A program made the translations under genes and the position numbers. Positions 42,833-54,639 of a stretch of DNA of 64,000 nt are shown one piece after another. The notes under the pieces are model-generated. The model made no database searches. It saw nothing but the letters and a program-made list of their open reading frames with translations, and had not been told where the DNA came from. Numbering within the stretch: the first letter of the stretch is position 1; each line of letters starts with the position of its first letter. Source of the DNA: Thamnaconus septentrionalis (taxonomy: Eukaryota > Chordata > Actinopteri > Tetraodontiformes > Monacanthidae); NCBI GenBank assembly GCA_009823395.1, contig CM020509.1, positions 21,613,501 to 21,677,500 on the forward strand. Reading direction: 5' to 3'.

Positions 42833-43141
42833 GTTGCCACCTCCTAGAGTTTCAAATCCGGGAATTCTCGGGGGGAGGGGTATTTACAGGACAAAGTGAA
42901 GTGTGTCCCGTATCAGTTCATTACGGGACAGGTTTTTTCGTTGCCAAATATGGGACAATCGCGTATTTTACGGGAGGGTTGGCAACCCTATCTAGACCAC
43001 AGACGGAAATCAAATGAGGTTTTGTCATTTTCCCTAAAAAAACGGGACATATTGTGTCCCGGGAGAGATTTTATTTTTCCCGGGACAGGTGGTGAAAAAA
43101 GAGAACAATTCTGGGAAAACGGGACGGGTTGTCCACCCTAG
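42833..43141. repeat. Inverted second copy of the repeat at 38640-38990
   Basis: It begins GGGTTGCCACCTCC and ends GGTTGTCCACCCTA. Its middle reads as the reverse complement of about 38645-38900 (shared words GGGACAGGTTTTTT, GGCAACCCTATCTAGACCAC, ATCAAATGAGGTTTTG). It is probably a mobile element family with GGGTTG termini. Confidence 0.75.
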
Positions 43142-44569
43142 TGGACAATCAGATGTAGTAAAATGATTCACATTCTCTACTTCAGTACAGATACCTGTCT
43201 AAAATCAACTCCTTTACTCATAGTGCAGCTTCTGAAGTCAATTGAAGTCAAAACTTTTTGAGGCCATTAATGAAACAAAACATTTGTTGATTAATTTTGT
43301 TTTAAAAATTCAAAGGTTGTGACAGAATAATCTGGAGTGAACTGACCAGAGGTTAAAGGTCAGAGGGTTCACAAACTAAAAATACCATAATTAATTAGAT
43401 TATTTTTTTAATCAACTTCCACCACTAATGATTATATATTTGTTTAATAAATGTTTAATGCACCTTTTTACTTGACCAACATAATTAAATATCCACCTGC
43501 TTCCGTTTGCATGTTTCAGCAGATTGATGTGTATGTAGACAGAAAAATCCTCAGCACTGGCTCTCTCACACCTGGCTTCCACCGCAGCAGCTGCTTTGTT
43601 TTTCACTTCCCGTGATGCTTTTTCTTTGTTGCACACAGACAACACGCACTCATACCATTCACTCCATCCACACACCGACAGGCATTACTGACAAGACACT
43701 GACTCTCACACTCCATACATTCTTATTTTTATTTTTTATTCACAGTTTTGCTGTATTTTAACTGTTTTTATTGCAATTGCTTTTATTTGTTTCACTCTGG
43801 AAGGCACCTTGTGCTTGTGTGGGTTGTTGGAAGGTGCTATATAAATAAAATTTGATTGATTGGTTGATTATTTTTGGTGTGGTATGCGGCTTTATTGTCA
43901 TTGCAACACGTAAACGTGTACAACAAAATTGTGCATAAAAAGTCCAAATACAATACAACAGTAAAGACAGGACTGCAGGATTGAGCATTTTCAGTGGGGG
44001 TGAAGGTGTTATTATGTTTAGTGTAGATGTTTGTGTCGTGTCGTCAGACTGTGTGGGAAAGGCGGTGAAAAACGACTACTTGGTAGGATAGCTGGCAACA
44101 GCCGTTTATTTGTAAGCAGGCACGTGAACTAACAACCAGCTACTCGTATTTCTTCTGTGACCCAGGGAGAAGCATAACTCGTCTGATCAAAAAACATCAC
44201 ACCCTCTAGAGGCAATACATGGTACAACACCCTGAACAGCAGGACACTGTTCATCATGTGAACCTCATCACTTTGCTGTGCTTTTTATCTTCAAATACCA
44301 CAACTCCTCCCCTGTAGCTTTAAATTTACATATTTTCTCTTTTCTTATGAAATGAACACCAAACATCAAACAACCCCCAAAAAATTACAACGTAATTTTT
44401 AGTACTCCAATGCTGCTTGTCAACAAAAAAAGGAATCAATAGTGATTTGACACGATCTTGTTTTGGAGATGTATTATAAGTCCAAACGCTGAGGTGGGCG
44501 CACATTCCTCTTAGGGCGCTCCCTGCAACCTGAACTTGATGATTCCTCAAGAGCATGTATTAGGAATGG
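43142..44569. other. No gene; repeat-derived sequence
   Basis: Positions 43700-43870 look like a plus-strand LINE/SINE 3' end (GGTGCTATATAAATAAAATT and a (GATT)n tail). Positions 43880-43960 resemble the reverse complement of a fish repeat ending CAATGACAATAAAG. The rest is unassigned. Confidence 0.45.
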
Positions 44570-45129
44570 CTGCTTTAGAAATGGCCTCACATTTCTCTTG
44601 CATAGGATGAATCCCCTCTGCATCAATGACATGTCCTAAATAAGACACGCTATGTTGAAAGATAGTGCATTTTCCTTTGTTAACCCTGAGGTTGTGGCTT
44701 TTTAGTCTTTTTAAAACCTCTTCCAGGTGTTTTGTGAGTTTCAGTGTTCAGTCCTGTGATCAGTATGTCATCTAAATAACAAATGACACCATCTATGCCC
44801 CGCAAAACTTGATCCATTAATTTTTGAAATATAGCAGGTGCACTGGCTACACCATAAGGAAGCCTGTTCACTTGGTAGAGTCCTTTGTGTGTATTTATAG
44901 TCAAGTACTGTTTAGAACCTTCATCTAGCTCTACTTGTTGATAAGCTTGTGACAAATCAAGCTTGGTGAATTTCTTTCCTCCTGCCAGTTTTGTGAACAA
45001 GTCTTGGGGTTTCGGTATGGGATACTGATCTACCTCAAGCCACGGGTTTATTGACACCTTATAATCCCCACAAATTCTCACTGTCTGATCAACTTTTGGG
45101 GATATTAACAGTTGGTGCGGCCCATTCAC
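44570..45129 (-). pseudogene. Ty3/gypsy reverse transcriptase fragment
   Basis: The frame from 45129 encodes RICGDYKVSINPWL, KFTKLDLSQAYQQVELD, LPYGVASAPAIFQ and YLDDILITG. It shifts near 44730 and continues with YLGHVIDAEGIHP. Only RT palm sequence is present, with no RNase H or integrase. It is a different lineage from elements 1 and 2 (closer to nematode K02A2.6-like RTs). Confidence 0.85.
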
Positions 45130-45912
45130 TGAAATTTATAGGTATGATCATAGATATATACAAAAGGCTAGATGTCTCACGGCGCAGAATCGAACGTCCG
45201 CACTGGCCGCCACCTTTCCACAGTCAGGCAGTCACGGTCTGATGTATTGAATGTGAGGGAACGTGAGTGATCTGAACAAACATTAACACTCTGATCTCGC
45301 TGAAAACTTGACGGATTTGCACACGGTTTGCTTTCTTACAAACGTTCACAACGTAGCAATAATTCTGGATGGTTGAACATGTTGAGAGTGCAGCTTTCTA
45401 TTAGAAAAAAAAAAAACATAATGGTGCTAAGGCAGCCTATCTGCACAAGTTAATACGACTGAGACCACTAAGATTTTCATTTCTTAAGTTTAGCCAACAG
45501 CTATTTCAGGACAAACTAGTATTTTGTTCACATACACTATTTGTGGTGTCGGTTGTAGTTAATCGCTGAGGTGCGTTTCCTATAATGTTGCTGCTGTATG
45601 AACGCAGTCTCATCAGTTCATGCAGCAGTGACACGGTGGTCAATGAACTTGAGCTGCTGATATCTCATCCCCCACCTGTTTGATTCAGAGTCTAACGGTG
45701 ACAACCTGAGATTACAGTCCGTCTTTTTTGTTGTTGTGAAAAAATGGATTAGGATTGGTAGGTGTAAATAAAACAAGCAAGTTGACATATGGAGATAGAA
45801 TAGCTTATTCTTTTCAATATAATTTAACTTAATTCGCAAATGATTTACAATTGTATTGCTTTGTGACAGCATCATGCATTATGATTTCTCCAGGAAATCG
45901 GAGACTGAAAAG
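45130..45912. other. Interval without a recognised gene
   Basis: A/T-rich sequence with an A-run at 45404-45417. No coding or RNA feature is supported. Confidence 0.5.
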
Positions 45913-45975
45913 ATGCCAAACTTCTGTGCCACTTATGGGTGCAGCAATCGTCGCTCGTGGGATCACATTTCATCT
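45913..45975 (+). CDS. THAP-domain first exon fragment
   Basis: ATG 45913 encodes MPNFCATYGCSNRRSWDHIS, the start of a THAP C2CH finger (C5, C10), and meets a GTAAGG donor at 45976. I found no following exon with the rest of the finger. It may belong to a THAP transposon or be a gene remnant. Confidence 0.55.
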
Positions 45976-46209
45976 GTAAGGTATTGTTGGAGCTGTTTGA
46001 TTAATGTTACGATTTAGTGCTGGTTTGTTTAGTTTAGCGTTTAGCATATACATTTTTATTAAATATGGGTGTGTGCCAGCGTGTGTGCGTGTTTTTGCTA
46101 TTTTCAAATGAAAGCCTATGGTTATAAATTATTAATAAGTATGCGGTATCATAACTATGCTTACAACCTTTATAACTCCACTCTTCTATTTATACACACA
46201 TGACACACG

Positions 46210-47660
46210 CTTCTTAAACCTGCAGATGCTACAAAACAACAGGAAAATCTAAACTGGATCATCACCTGATTTCACTGCAGTTGTCACTGGCCACTTGCTT
46301 CTCTTGTCCCATGGTTTTAAGGAGAACTTTCACCCTTCTTGCGTTTGGGTTTAGCTCTGTCATGAGCTCCTCGGTGTAAAAGGTTGCAGTGCTTCTTGGG
46401 TGGAGGAAAGCGTATGTTGCACGATCTTGGTGCCTTTGCACAGCTTTACTTGAACCGGCACGATAGATAGCTTACATTCACCGGCACCAGTAAGGTTGCC
46501 AGCATTCAGGGACACGAGACTCCATGTGTCCGTTGCTGCTTCTCCATTTTCCCGATTTTCCCGATTTTCCCGATTTTCCCTTTGCACATCATCCACCTTG
46601 CACTCTATGCCCTGCTCAAAGGCTCTAGTCAATGATCTGTACTGCAAGGCATCACCATCAAATGTAGGAATCTCTCTGGCGGGGAGAAAAGCTGCTTGAT
46701 GTTGCTTTACAAGCAATTCAGTGATTTCATTTTGCCTCTTTAACACGCCAGTAAGGAAACCTTCATTTATTAGATTTTCTTTTGTTGACATGAAGGAGCC
46801 ATGCTCATCCTTTTGGTCGTAACCCAGAGGTTTCTTTTTTGCCTTTGCTTTACATGGTATGGTTTGGTGAGGAATATATGAGTGCTGCAGGCTTTGAGGA
46901 TGTTTTTGAGATGTTCCTGGAATTTTATATACTGTAGATGTTCCAGTGGCCTGGAACTGGCGTGAGGGTGTAACATTTTCTGACTTCAGCTGCTTTGATG
47001 TTGACGGCTGTTGAGCTTCCAGTGGTTGCGGTTGCTTTAATGATGAAGGTGGTTGTTCAGGTGTGGCCTGTGATATCACACTCCCCATGAATACATGCAT
47101 GTTGGCTTCTGCTGCAGCCAGTTCAGTCTCCACGTGGTGCCTTTCCCTTCTTGCTTTTAGCTCAAGTTCTTCCATATGGAGTGCATGTTTGACTTCCAAG
47201 GCCTGAGCTTTGGCCTTTAGAGCAGCTTGTTCAGCCTTAGCCTTTAAGCATGCAGAAGATAAAGGAGAGGATGCTGAGGAGGAGCTGGCATCGTTGCTTG
47301 AAGCCCTGCTTGCTTACGGGCCCTTTAGCCTGGGACACACTGTCCTCTGGCCCCACCAATAGCGCATTAGCTTCTTCTTGCTCCCCCAGCTCCTCTTGCT
47401 TCTTTTGCTCAACCTGCTTATCTCCTTTTTCCACATCACCAGTCAACCATTCTTTAATGTCAGATAAGAAATCAGGAAAAGGTATCAATTTAGGCTCATA
47501 CCAGTCCATATGATCCGCTTCCCTTTCCTCTCCATTAGAAAAGAGATTTTGTACGGCCACTTGCAAATCCATCAACTCACCCAAATAATTATCCAGTGCT
47601 TCAACATGCTTGTTCATTATTTCTTGACTTTCTCCAGCTTCCAACAATGCTATTCATTTC
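46210..47660 (-). pseudogene. BEL/Pao-type gag-protease relic
   Basis: The N-terminal frame (47647-47237, ALDNYLGELMDLQVAV) passes by a frameshift near 47300 into a coiled-coil region (KAKAQALEVKHALHMEELEL). The BEL/Pao gag signature REIPTFDGDALQYRSLTRAF follows. The middle of gag is deleted and replaced by a short N-R-E repeat (9-bp unit, 46546-46580). After another frame change near 46420 a protease-like YAFLHPRSTATF is seen, where the usual Asp and Gly of the active site are His and Arg. It is clearly defunct. Confidence 0.75.
46546..46580. repeat. 9-bp tandem repeat, TTTTCCCGA unit
   Basis: About four units, giving repeated Asn-Arg-Glu codons in the BEL/Pao gag relic on the minus strand. 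Confidence 0.9.
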
Positions 47661-48438
47661 ATTCCTTTTGCACGTTAAAACGCCAAGCTTTCCCCGCCGT
47701 GCGTGACGCCATCATTTTTATCAGTCTCATTTCATCATTCATTTCATCAGCTTTTCCAGTCAATGACATCGTCACGCACAGGTGGGGTTATTTTAATGCC
47801 ACACATTTGACACAGTTGTCCCACAAAAGGATCCTTTTTGAAACAGCGGTGCGCTGCGTTCTGTCTTTGTTGAACTCAGAGCGCAGAGCGCGGCAGCTCC
47901 GCTTTGTTTGCGTCAGACTGAGGGAATGAAATCCAGTACTCACAAACCCCTGACACTCGCTTCACTGCTGTGGGTTCTTTGTCTCTTTCAAGGGGGCTTC
48001 TTTCGTCTTCGCTCCACACTTTTTGGACTTTAAATGTGTCGGCTTTGACTTTGTGAGAGCCGTGGTGTAGAAGACGACGGTTCGCTTTACGCACGGACAA
48101 AAAAAAAGCTCCTTGGTCGCCGCCGGACTTCCAAAAACGCTAGATTTATTTTGTTCTTATTAGTTGTGTCCAAAAGACTTTCAAAATTAGAAGCATATCC
48201 AAAGGTAAAGGAAAAATTCTTAATGGCAACTTGAGCTGAACGGACGTGGTCAAAAAACTGTTTTTAACCGCCGCTTCCAACCAAACATTTAGTCTTTGCA
48301 CACGGCCCCGCCCCGTGATCACCTGACCTAAATAGTCACCTGCCGATGAACACAACATGCCCTCTGGACATAAACAAGAAAAACTAACAACAACAAAATA
48401 TATTGGTAACAACAACAATAATAATAATAATGATGATG

Positions 48439-48488
<50 letters not shown>

Positions 48489-49249
48489 TGGGCTCAATTA
48501 AAACAAATAAACATTTTCCATAGTAAGCAAAAAGTTAGGCACTCTGCGTATGAATAATGGCTGCAACGTTCCGGCCCCTACACTCTCAGAAATAGGGGTA
48601 CAGTACAGGTCCATTCCTGTCCCCCAAGGTACAATCTACACTGATGTACCCCCTAGGTCTAATTATTGGTCCTCAAGGTTGCTGTATGTACCCTTTTGTG
48701 GGACAAAAAGGTACATATATGATCCCAAGCAGTGAAAGGTACATATAAGTACTGTTTATTCTAAATATCAGGGTACAATATCAGGAGACAGCCTGTGTTA
48801 AATACAAAAAAATCAAATATATTAATATAATATTTATATTGCTCTTTCTTTAAGATTAATTTTACTCGTAAATGTCAAGATTTTCGTGTCTCCTTTTTAT
48901 TGAAGCTATATTTTAACTTTAAAGCTACAGTGGAATAGCCTTGAAATAAAAGAAATACAAGTTTTTGAGTGTATTTGTAGATGGGAAGAAGGTGGATACA
49001 ATTATCCAGTCATTTTGTTTTTATTTATAATGTTTAATTTGAAGAAAATGGAAAACACATGCTTGCACGCCGTCAAGCGTAAAAACCAGTCTGTCTACAG
49101 CCTGGCAGACAGATGCAGTTAAAATGTTCTACATAAGCCTTCTATAACCTGACAGACAAAGTGCAGGTCCAACACCCATTGTAACGGCAGCCCAATAATG
49201 TAGATTTAAAGTTAGCTCCGGTTCATTACTAGCCCCCCTCTTCGTGGAT
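47661..49249. other. No gene; microsatellite and transposon-like sequence
   Basis: (AAT)n occupies 48408-48488. Positions 48580-48780, with ACTCTCAGAAATAGGGGTAC and several GGTACA words, resemble a common fish TIR repeat. No protein or RNA gene is supported. Confidence 0.5.
48408..48488. repeat. (AAT)n microsatellite with (GAT)n interruption
   Basis: Long run of AAT units interrupted by TGATGATGA around 48431-48440. Confidence 0.97.
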
Positions 49250-49386
49250 GTACGCGGTCTGGATATTTTACAGTCTTTCTCGGACGCAACCAACAGCTCG
49301 ACTTTATTTTTTCACCATCCTCACGTCCGTCCGTCTCTGTGCGATCGAATATCCTCGCAAGTATTGTTCCTCGCCTTGGTTTTCAG
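49250..49386 (+). other. Candidate untranslated first exon
   Basis: Ends in TTTCAG/GTAAGT, a strong donor. It is followed after a 275-bp intron by the coding exon at 49662. The transcription start is unknown and no TATA box is evident. Confidence 0.4.
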
Positions 49387-49661
49387 GTAAGTCTGCTATC
49401 AATCTGTTTTTTTATTAGCAATATTTTCCGGGCGAATTATCGGGAAACAGTAACGTTAAGTTTATTCACAACTTTTTGTGTCTCAAATGTGAGTTTGCAA
49501 TGAAATTAGTCCGTAAATCTTGGATTTCCCACACACTCGTCTCAGCCAGTTAGCTGCCTGAGGTACTTAAACCAGCTTTACTTTTGATTGGTGCATCAAA
49601 CATTCAGCGCCAACTGTGATTGGTTGTTGGACTTAACCTTGACAAAACCAACTGTCCCCAG

Positions 49662-49810
49662 GCAAATTGCAAATTTCCTCTTTGGGGTAACAGGAGTACA
49701 GCTCGAAGCTTTCACCATGGCGCTTGCTGGCCTTTCTACGGAAGACCTTTTGAAACACTTAATTGAAGCGGGCATACAGGTGACCGATATAGAGGCACAG
49801 AGATTCACAG
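49662..49810 (+). CDS. Candidate coding exon with a SAM-like N-terminus, partial
   Basis: CTGTCCCCAG acceptor, ATG at 49717 in an excellent Kozak context (CACCATGG), and CACAG/GTAAGC donor at 49811. The frame reads MALAGLSTEDLLKHLIEAGI and then QVTDIEAQRF, which resembles the first helices of SAM-type domains in several fish proteins. No later exon was found before the gap, and the identity is tentative. Confidence 0.45.
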
Positions 49811-50889
49811 GTAAGCCAACTAAATAAAATGTAAACTTCGTGTCATATTAAATGAAAAAACCCTCACATTAGTTGACATTAGCGCGCTTGGTAATGCCAA
49901 ATGCGGCCTGTGGCTCCCTCGCTAACTCGGCTAGCTAACACGAAGAAAACTTTACTCACAAAGGTTCACTTTTCTAACCTGAAAGGCACCTGTAGCTCGC
50001 CCGCCAAAAATCGGTTCACTCGGCTCACTAAAAAGAGCCGGCTCTTTTGGCTCCCAAACGGCTCTGCAAATTTTCTGTTGCTTCTTAAATTCGGCAATCA
50101 AATTTGGTATTAACGTCCCGCAGTGGAGAAATGGCGCTAATGTCAAACAAAAGTTTTGTCGAAGGGGGGGTTTGCTGGTGATTTGCGGATTCGGCTCGCG
50201 AACGGCTCCCAATTAGGAGAGCCGGTGTCGTGCCAAGGCAGTTATCCCCGATAGAATTTGTATCCCCTGTCCGCGGGAGCGCGCACACACTTCTACGCTT
50301 CGGTTTCAACAAAGTACATGCGCAATGTGTAATTCATCGTTTCAGTGTTCTGGTTTTATCAACAACGTTACGCTACGGACATATTAGACATTTATCAAGA
50401 ATGTTTTATTCTGCTGTTTCCGACGTGTTGTTGAAGTGTAAATATTATAGTTTTGTCAATGACGTCACGCTACGGACACAGACAGTTTTCCAGAATGTTT
50501 TTATTCCGCTGTCCTCTACGTGGTGTTGAAACTTCTATGTGTTCAATCAACGACGCTATACGACGGACAAATTAGACATTAATCAAGAATGTTTTTATTA
50601 TTCTGTCCCCTACGTGCTGTCGAAGCTTATATTAGGCTATTCAGTGTACTGCATTGGCAATGTCGTGTCTATTTCCTCCAATGTTATAATGTGCCACGTA
50701 GGCTAGACGATTACTTACACTGTGAAATCACCATCAAAATATTGTTGGAAATGATTCTGAATTTCCTCTCCAAAAATAATCATAAAACATTTCATCATAT
50801 ACCCGTTTGTATTTATTGTGTTTTCACTGCACAAAACCATAAAGGCACTGAGACCAGGTGTGACTATGTTTAGTCACACTGGACAATAT

Positions 50890-50890
<1 letters not shown>
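49811..50890. other. No further exon recognised; hAT-like GAGCCG repeats
   Basis: Positions about 49985-50225 hold AGAGCCGGCTCTTTTGGCTC and related AGAGCCG words at both ends, typical of a short hAT-type MITE. From 50290 to 50650 there are three loosely repeated blocks around ACGCTACGGACA / AGAATGTTTTTATT. Confidence 0.4.

Positions 50891-50975
<85 letters not shown>
50891..50975. repeat. (TA)n microsatellite
   Basis: About 42 TA units without interruption. Confidence 0.97.
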
Positions 50976-50978
<3 letters not shown>

Positions 50979-51554
50979 ACCGGTGAGACGACAAAGGAAT
51001 GGAACACACACACAAAAGGGTCTCCTCTTGCGACTGCACCCAACAGTGTACAGCATTAATTTATTATGGCGTTTTTAAGGGAAAATAATAAATGAAACAA
51101 AGGGAAGTTCACAAAAAACATAAAATAAACAAGGCATTAAATTTGTTCTGCTGTTCTAGCACTCAGTTTACAATGAAACCTTTCCCTACACACTTTCCTA
51201 ATTTTCTTAACAGTCTCAATGAAGACTACTGTAAACAAAAACACAGGTACTAAACACTGAATTGATAAACAAAACAAATAAAGACAACGGTGGTGGCCTT
51301 AACTCTGTCCACAAAATAAACAAAATCATACAGACCACTCATACTCACACAGCAACATGAACTTCATATATTATCTTGCACACACCAAGGCTCAACTCAC
51401 CCAACGCGCAACACGCTCTCTGCAACACACCTGGGGACCCGAACACGCTCAAAACTCTCCCCTCTGCGACAAGCACAACCGGCACGCACAATTAAACACA
51501 CGACCACGCCTCCACACAAAATTACTTAACCTAATCGAACTACACCAATATCGC
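50976..51554. other. Unassigned sequence left of the gap
   Basis: A/C-rich sequence with no supported gene. It is not 5S-like, so the left border of the 5S array lies inside the gap. Confidence 0.5.
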
Positions 51555-51654
51555 NNNNNNNNNNNNNNNNNNNNNNNNNNNNNNNNNNNNNNNNNNNNNN
51601 NNNNNNNNNNNNNNNNNNNNNNNNNNNNNNNNNNNNNNNNNNNNNNNNNNNNNN
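51555..51654. other. Assembly gap, 100 N, at the edge of the 5S array
   Basis: Exactly 100 N. Sequence to its right is already inside the 5S repeat, so an unknown number of units may be missing. Confidence 0.99.
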
Positions 51655-51682
51655 GGGAACAGGCACTTCTGTCGGGACAAAA

Positions 51683-51805
51683 GCTTATTTAAACACCAGG
51701 TATTCCTAGGCGGTCTCCCATCCAAGTACTAACCAGGCCCCACCCTACTTAGCCTCCTAGATCTGACGATGATCATGCGCTTCCTAGGGTTGCATGGCTG
51801 TATGC
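51683..51805 (-). rRNA. 5S rRNA copy 1, diverged
   Basis: First unit right of the gap. The 3' end is altered (AATAAGC) and several substitutions lie in the internal promoter (for example AGCCTCCTAGATCTGACGAT on plus). Likely non-functional or poor sequence. Confidence 0.85.
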
Positions 51806-52020
51806 GAGAGACACTGCTGCAAAAACAGGCCTTATAAAGTTGCAGCAGCATGGAGGAAGTGCACCTTGCCATGAAGCTGTACTTGTGGATTCATTCATTC
51901 ATTCATTCATTCATTCATTTAGATAGATAGTGAGTTTTAATGAAGCCCCTGCAGAAAAGAGTTTGTGTTGTGTTTTCCTGACAAAGTTGGACGGGAAACA
52001 GCACCTCTGCCGGGACAAAA

Positions 52021-52141
52021 GCTTACGGCACCTGGTATTCCCAGGCGGTCTCCCCATCCAAGCACTAACCAGGCCCGACCCTGCTTAGCTTCCGAGATCA
52101 GATCGTAGATCGGGGCCCTCAGGGTGGTATGGCTGGCAAGC
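52021..52141 (-). rRNA. 5S rRNA copy 2
   Basis: Most of the gene matches the consensus. Errors or changes cluster at GATCGTAGATCGGGGCC and at the gene 5' end. Confidence 0.88.
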
Positions 52142-52349
52142 TTGCAGAGACACTGTTGCAAAACAGGCCTTTATAAAGTTGCAGCATGGAGGAAGTGCAC
52201 CTTGCCATGAAGTTGTACTTGTGGGTTCATTCATTCATTCATTCATTCATTTAGATATATAGTGAGTTTAAATGAAGCCCTGCAAAAAGAGTTAGTGTTG
52301 TGATTTGACAAAAGTTGGACGGGAAAACAGCACCCCTGCCGGGACAAAA

Positions 52350-52469
52350 GCTTACGTGCACCTGGTATTCCCAGGCGGTCTCCCCATCCAAGTACTAACC
52401 AGGCCCGACCCTGCTTAGCTTCCGAGATCAGACGCAGATCGATGCCTTCATAGGTGGTATGGCCGTAGC
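52350..52469 (-). rRNA. 5S rRNA copy 3
   Basis: Near consensus in the 3' half; indels in GACGCAGATCGATGCC and an inserted T near the 3' end. Confidence 0.88.
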
Positions 52470-52684
52470 GAGACGCTGTTGCAAACAGGCCTTATAAAGC
52501 TGCAGTAGCATGGAGGAAGTGCACTTTTGCCATGAAGTTGTACTTAGGGATTGTGATTCATTCATTCATTCATTCATTCATTCATTTAGATATATAGTGA
52601 GTTTAAATGAAGCCCTTGCAAAAAGAGTTTGTGTTGTGATTTGACAAAGCTGGACGGGAAACAGCACTTCCTGCCGGGACAAAA

Positions 52685-52805
52685 GCTTACGGCACCTGGT
52701 ATTCCCAGGCGGTCTCCCCCATCCAAGTACTAACCAGGCCCGACCCTGCTTAGCTTCCCAGATCTGACGCAGATCGGGCGCCTCAGGGGTGGTATGGTCA
52801 GAAGC
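52685..52805 (-). rRNA. 5S rRNA copy 4
   Basis: Indels in the C run and in the box A area; 5' end reads as reverse complement of GGTCAGAAGC. Confidence 0.88.
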
Positions 52806-53010
52806 TTAGACACTGTTGCAAACAGGCCTTATAAAGTTGCAGCATGGAGAAGTGCACCTGCCATGAAGCTGTACTTGTGGGTTCATTTCATTCATTCATT
52901 CATTCATTCATTTAGATATATAGTGAGTTTAAATGAAGCCCTGCAAAAAGAGTTTGTGTTGTGATTTTGACAAAGTTGGACGGAAACAGCACCCCCCTGC
53001 CGGGACAAAA

Positions 53011-53130
53011 GCTTACGGCACCTGGTGGCCCCAGGCGGTCTCCCATCCAAGTACTATCCAGGCCCGACCCCTGCTTAGCTTCCTAGATCAGACGTGATCG
53101 GCGTTCTCAGGGTGGTATGGCTGTGTTTAG
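53011..53130 (-). rRNA. 5S rRNA copy 5
   Basis: Changes at CTGGTGGCCCCAGG and a shortened GACGTGATCGGCG; 5' end altered (CTGTGTTTAG). Confidence 0.87.
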
Positions 53131-53337
53131 AGAGAGACACTGTTGCAAATAGGCCTTATAAAGCTGCAGCATGGAGGAAGTGCACCTTGCCATGAAGCTG
53201 TACTTGTGGGTTCATTCATTCATTCATTCATTCATTTAGATATATAGTGAGTTTAAATGAAGCCCCTGCAAAAAAGAGTTTGTGTTGTGATTTCCTGACA
53301 AAGTTGGACGGGAAACAGCACCCCTGCTGGGAAAAAA

Positions 53338-53455
53338 GCTCACGGCACCTGGTATTCCCAGGCGGTCTCCCATCCAAGTACTAACCAGGCTCCAACCCTG
53401 CTTAGCTTCCAGATCAGACGAGATCAAGGCTTCAGGGTGGCATGGCGGCCGCTAA
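53338..53455 (-). rRNA. 5S rRNA copy 6
   Basis: Several bases are lost around GAGATCAAGGCTTC; the 5' end reads GGCGGCCGCTAAG. Confidence 0.87.
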
Positions 53456-53662
53456 GGTATCTGCTGCAAACAGGCCTTATAAAGCTGCAGCATGGAGGAA
53501 GTGCACCTTGCCATGAAGCTGTACTTGTGGGTTCATTCATTCATTCATTCATTCATTCATTTAGATATATAGTGAGTTTAAATGAAGCCCTGCAAAAAAA
53601 GAGTTTGTGTTGTGATTTCCTGACAAAGTTGGACGGGAAACAGCAATTTCGCTGGGAAAAAA

Positions 53663-53781
53663 AACACGGCACCTGGTATTTCCCAGGCGGTCTCCCATCC
53701 AAGTACTAACCAGGCCCGACCCCGCTTAGCTTCCGAGATCAGACGAGATCGGGCGTTTTCAGGGGTGGTATGGCATGTGAG
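53663..53781 (-). rRNA. 5S rRNA copy 7
   Basis: The 3' end is degraded (AAAAAACACGGC) but the internal promoter is intact; 5' end altered. Confidence 0.87.
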
Positions 53782-53990
53782 GCGGGACACTGCTGCAAAC
53801 AGGCCTTATAAAGCTGCAGCATGGAGGAAGTGCACCTTGCCATGAAGCTGTACTTGTGGGTTCATTCATTCATTCATTCATTCATTTATCATTATATAGT
53901 GAGTTTAAATGAAGCCCCTGCAAAAAAAGAGTTTGTAGGGTTGTGATTTCGACGTGTTGGACGGTGAAACAGCACCCCTGCTGGGACAAA

Positions 53991-54112
53991 GCTTACGGCA
54001 CCTGGTATTCCCAGGCGGTCTCCCATCCAAGTACTAATCCAGGCCCGACCCTGCTTAGCTTCCAGATCAGACGAGATTGGGCGGATTTACTCAGGGTGGT
54101 ATGGCCGTAAGC
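53991..54112 (-). rRNA. 5S rRNA copy 8
   Basis: Ends match the consensus; insertions at GTACTAATCC and GCGGATTTACTC. Confidence 0.9.
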
Positions 54113-54324
54113 GAGACGCTGTTGCAAACAGGCCTTATAAAGCTGCAGCATGGAGGAAGTGCACCTTGCCATGAAGCTGTACTTCTGGGTTCATTCATTC
54201 ATTCATTCATTCATTCATTTAGATATATAGTGTTTTTAAATGAAGCCCCCTGCAAAAAAAAGAGTTTATGTTGTGATTTCCTGAGAAAGTTGGACGGTGA
54301 AACAGCACCCCTGCTGGGAAAAAA

Positions 54325-54439
54325 GCTTACGGCACTGGTATTCCCAGGCGGGTCCCCATCCAAGTACTAACCAGGCCCGACCCTGCTTAGCTTCCGATAT
54401 CAGACGAGATCGGGCGCTCTCAGGTGGTATGGTCAGCTT
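54325..54439 (-). rRNA. 5S rRNA copy 9
   Basis: Slightly short; GATATC in place of GAGATC and a changed 5' end (GGTCAGCTT). Confidence 0.88.
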
Positions 54440-54639
54440 GAGAGACACTGCTGCAAACAGGCCTTATAAAGCTGCAGCATGGAGGAAGTGCACCTTGCCA
54501 TGAAGCTGTACTTGTGGGTTCATTCATTCATTCATTCATTCATTTAGATATAGTGAGTTTAAATGAAGCCCTGCAAAAAGAGTTTGTGTTGTGATTTTGA
54601 CAAAGTTGGACGGGAAACAGCACCCCCTGCTGGGAAAAA

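Noticed and set aside
44030..44330. Possible LTR of the 44570-45129 RT fragment
   Set aside because: No TG...CA borders, primer site or second copy could be identified.
47875..48100. 74-codon minus-strand frame near the BEL/Pao relic
   Set aside because: No motif and no continuity with the gag frame; possibly LTR or leader sequence, not enough to call.
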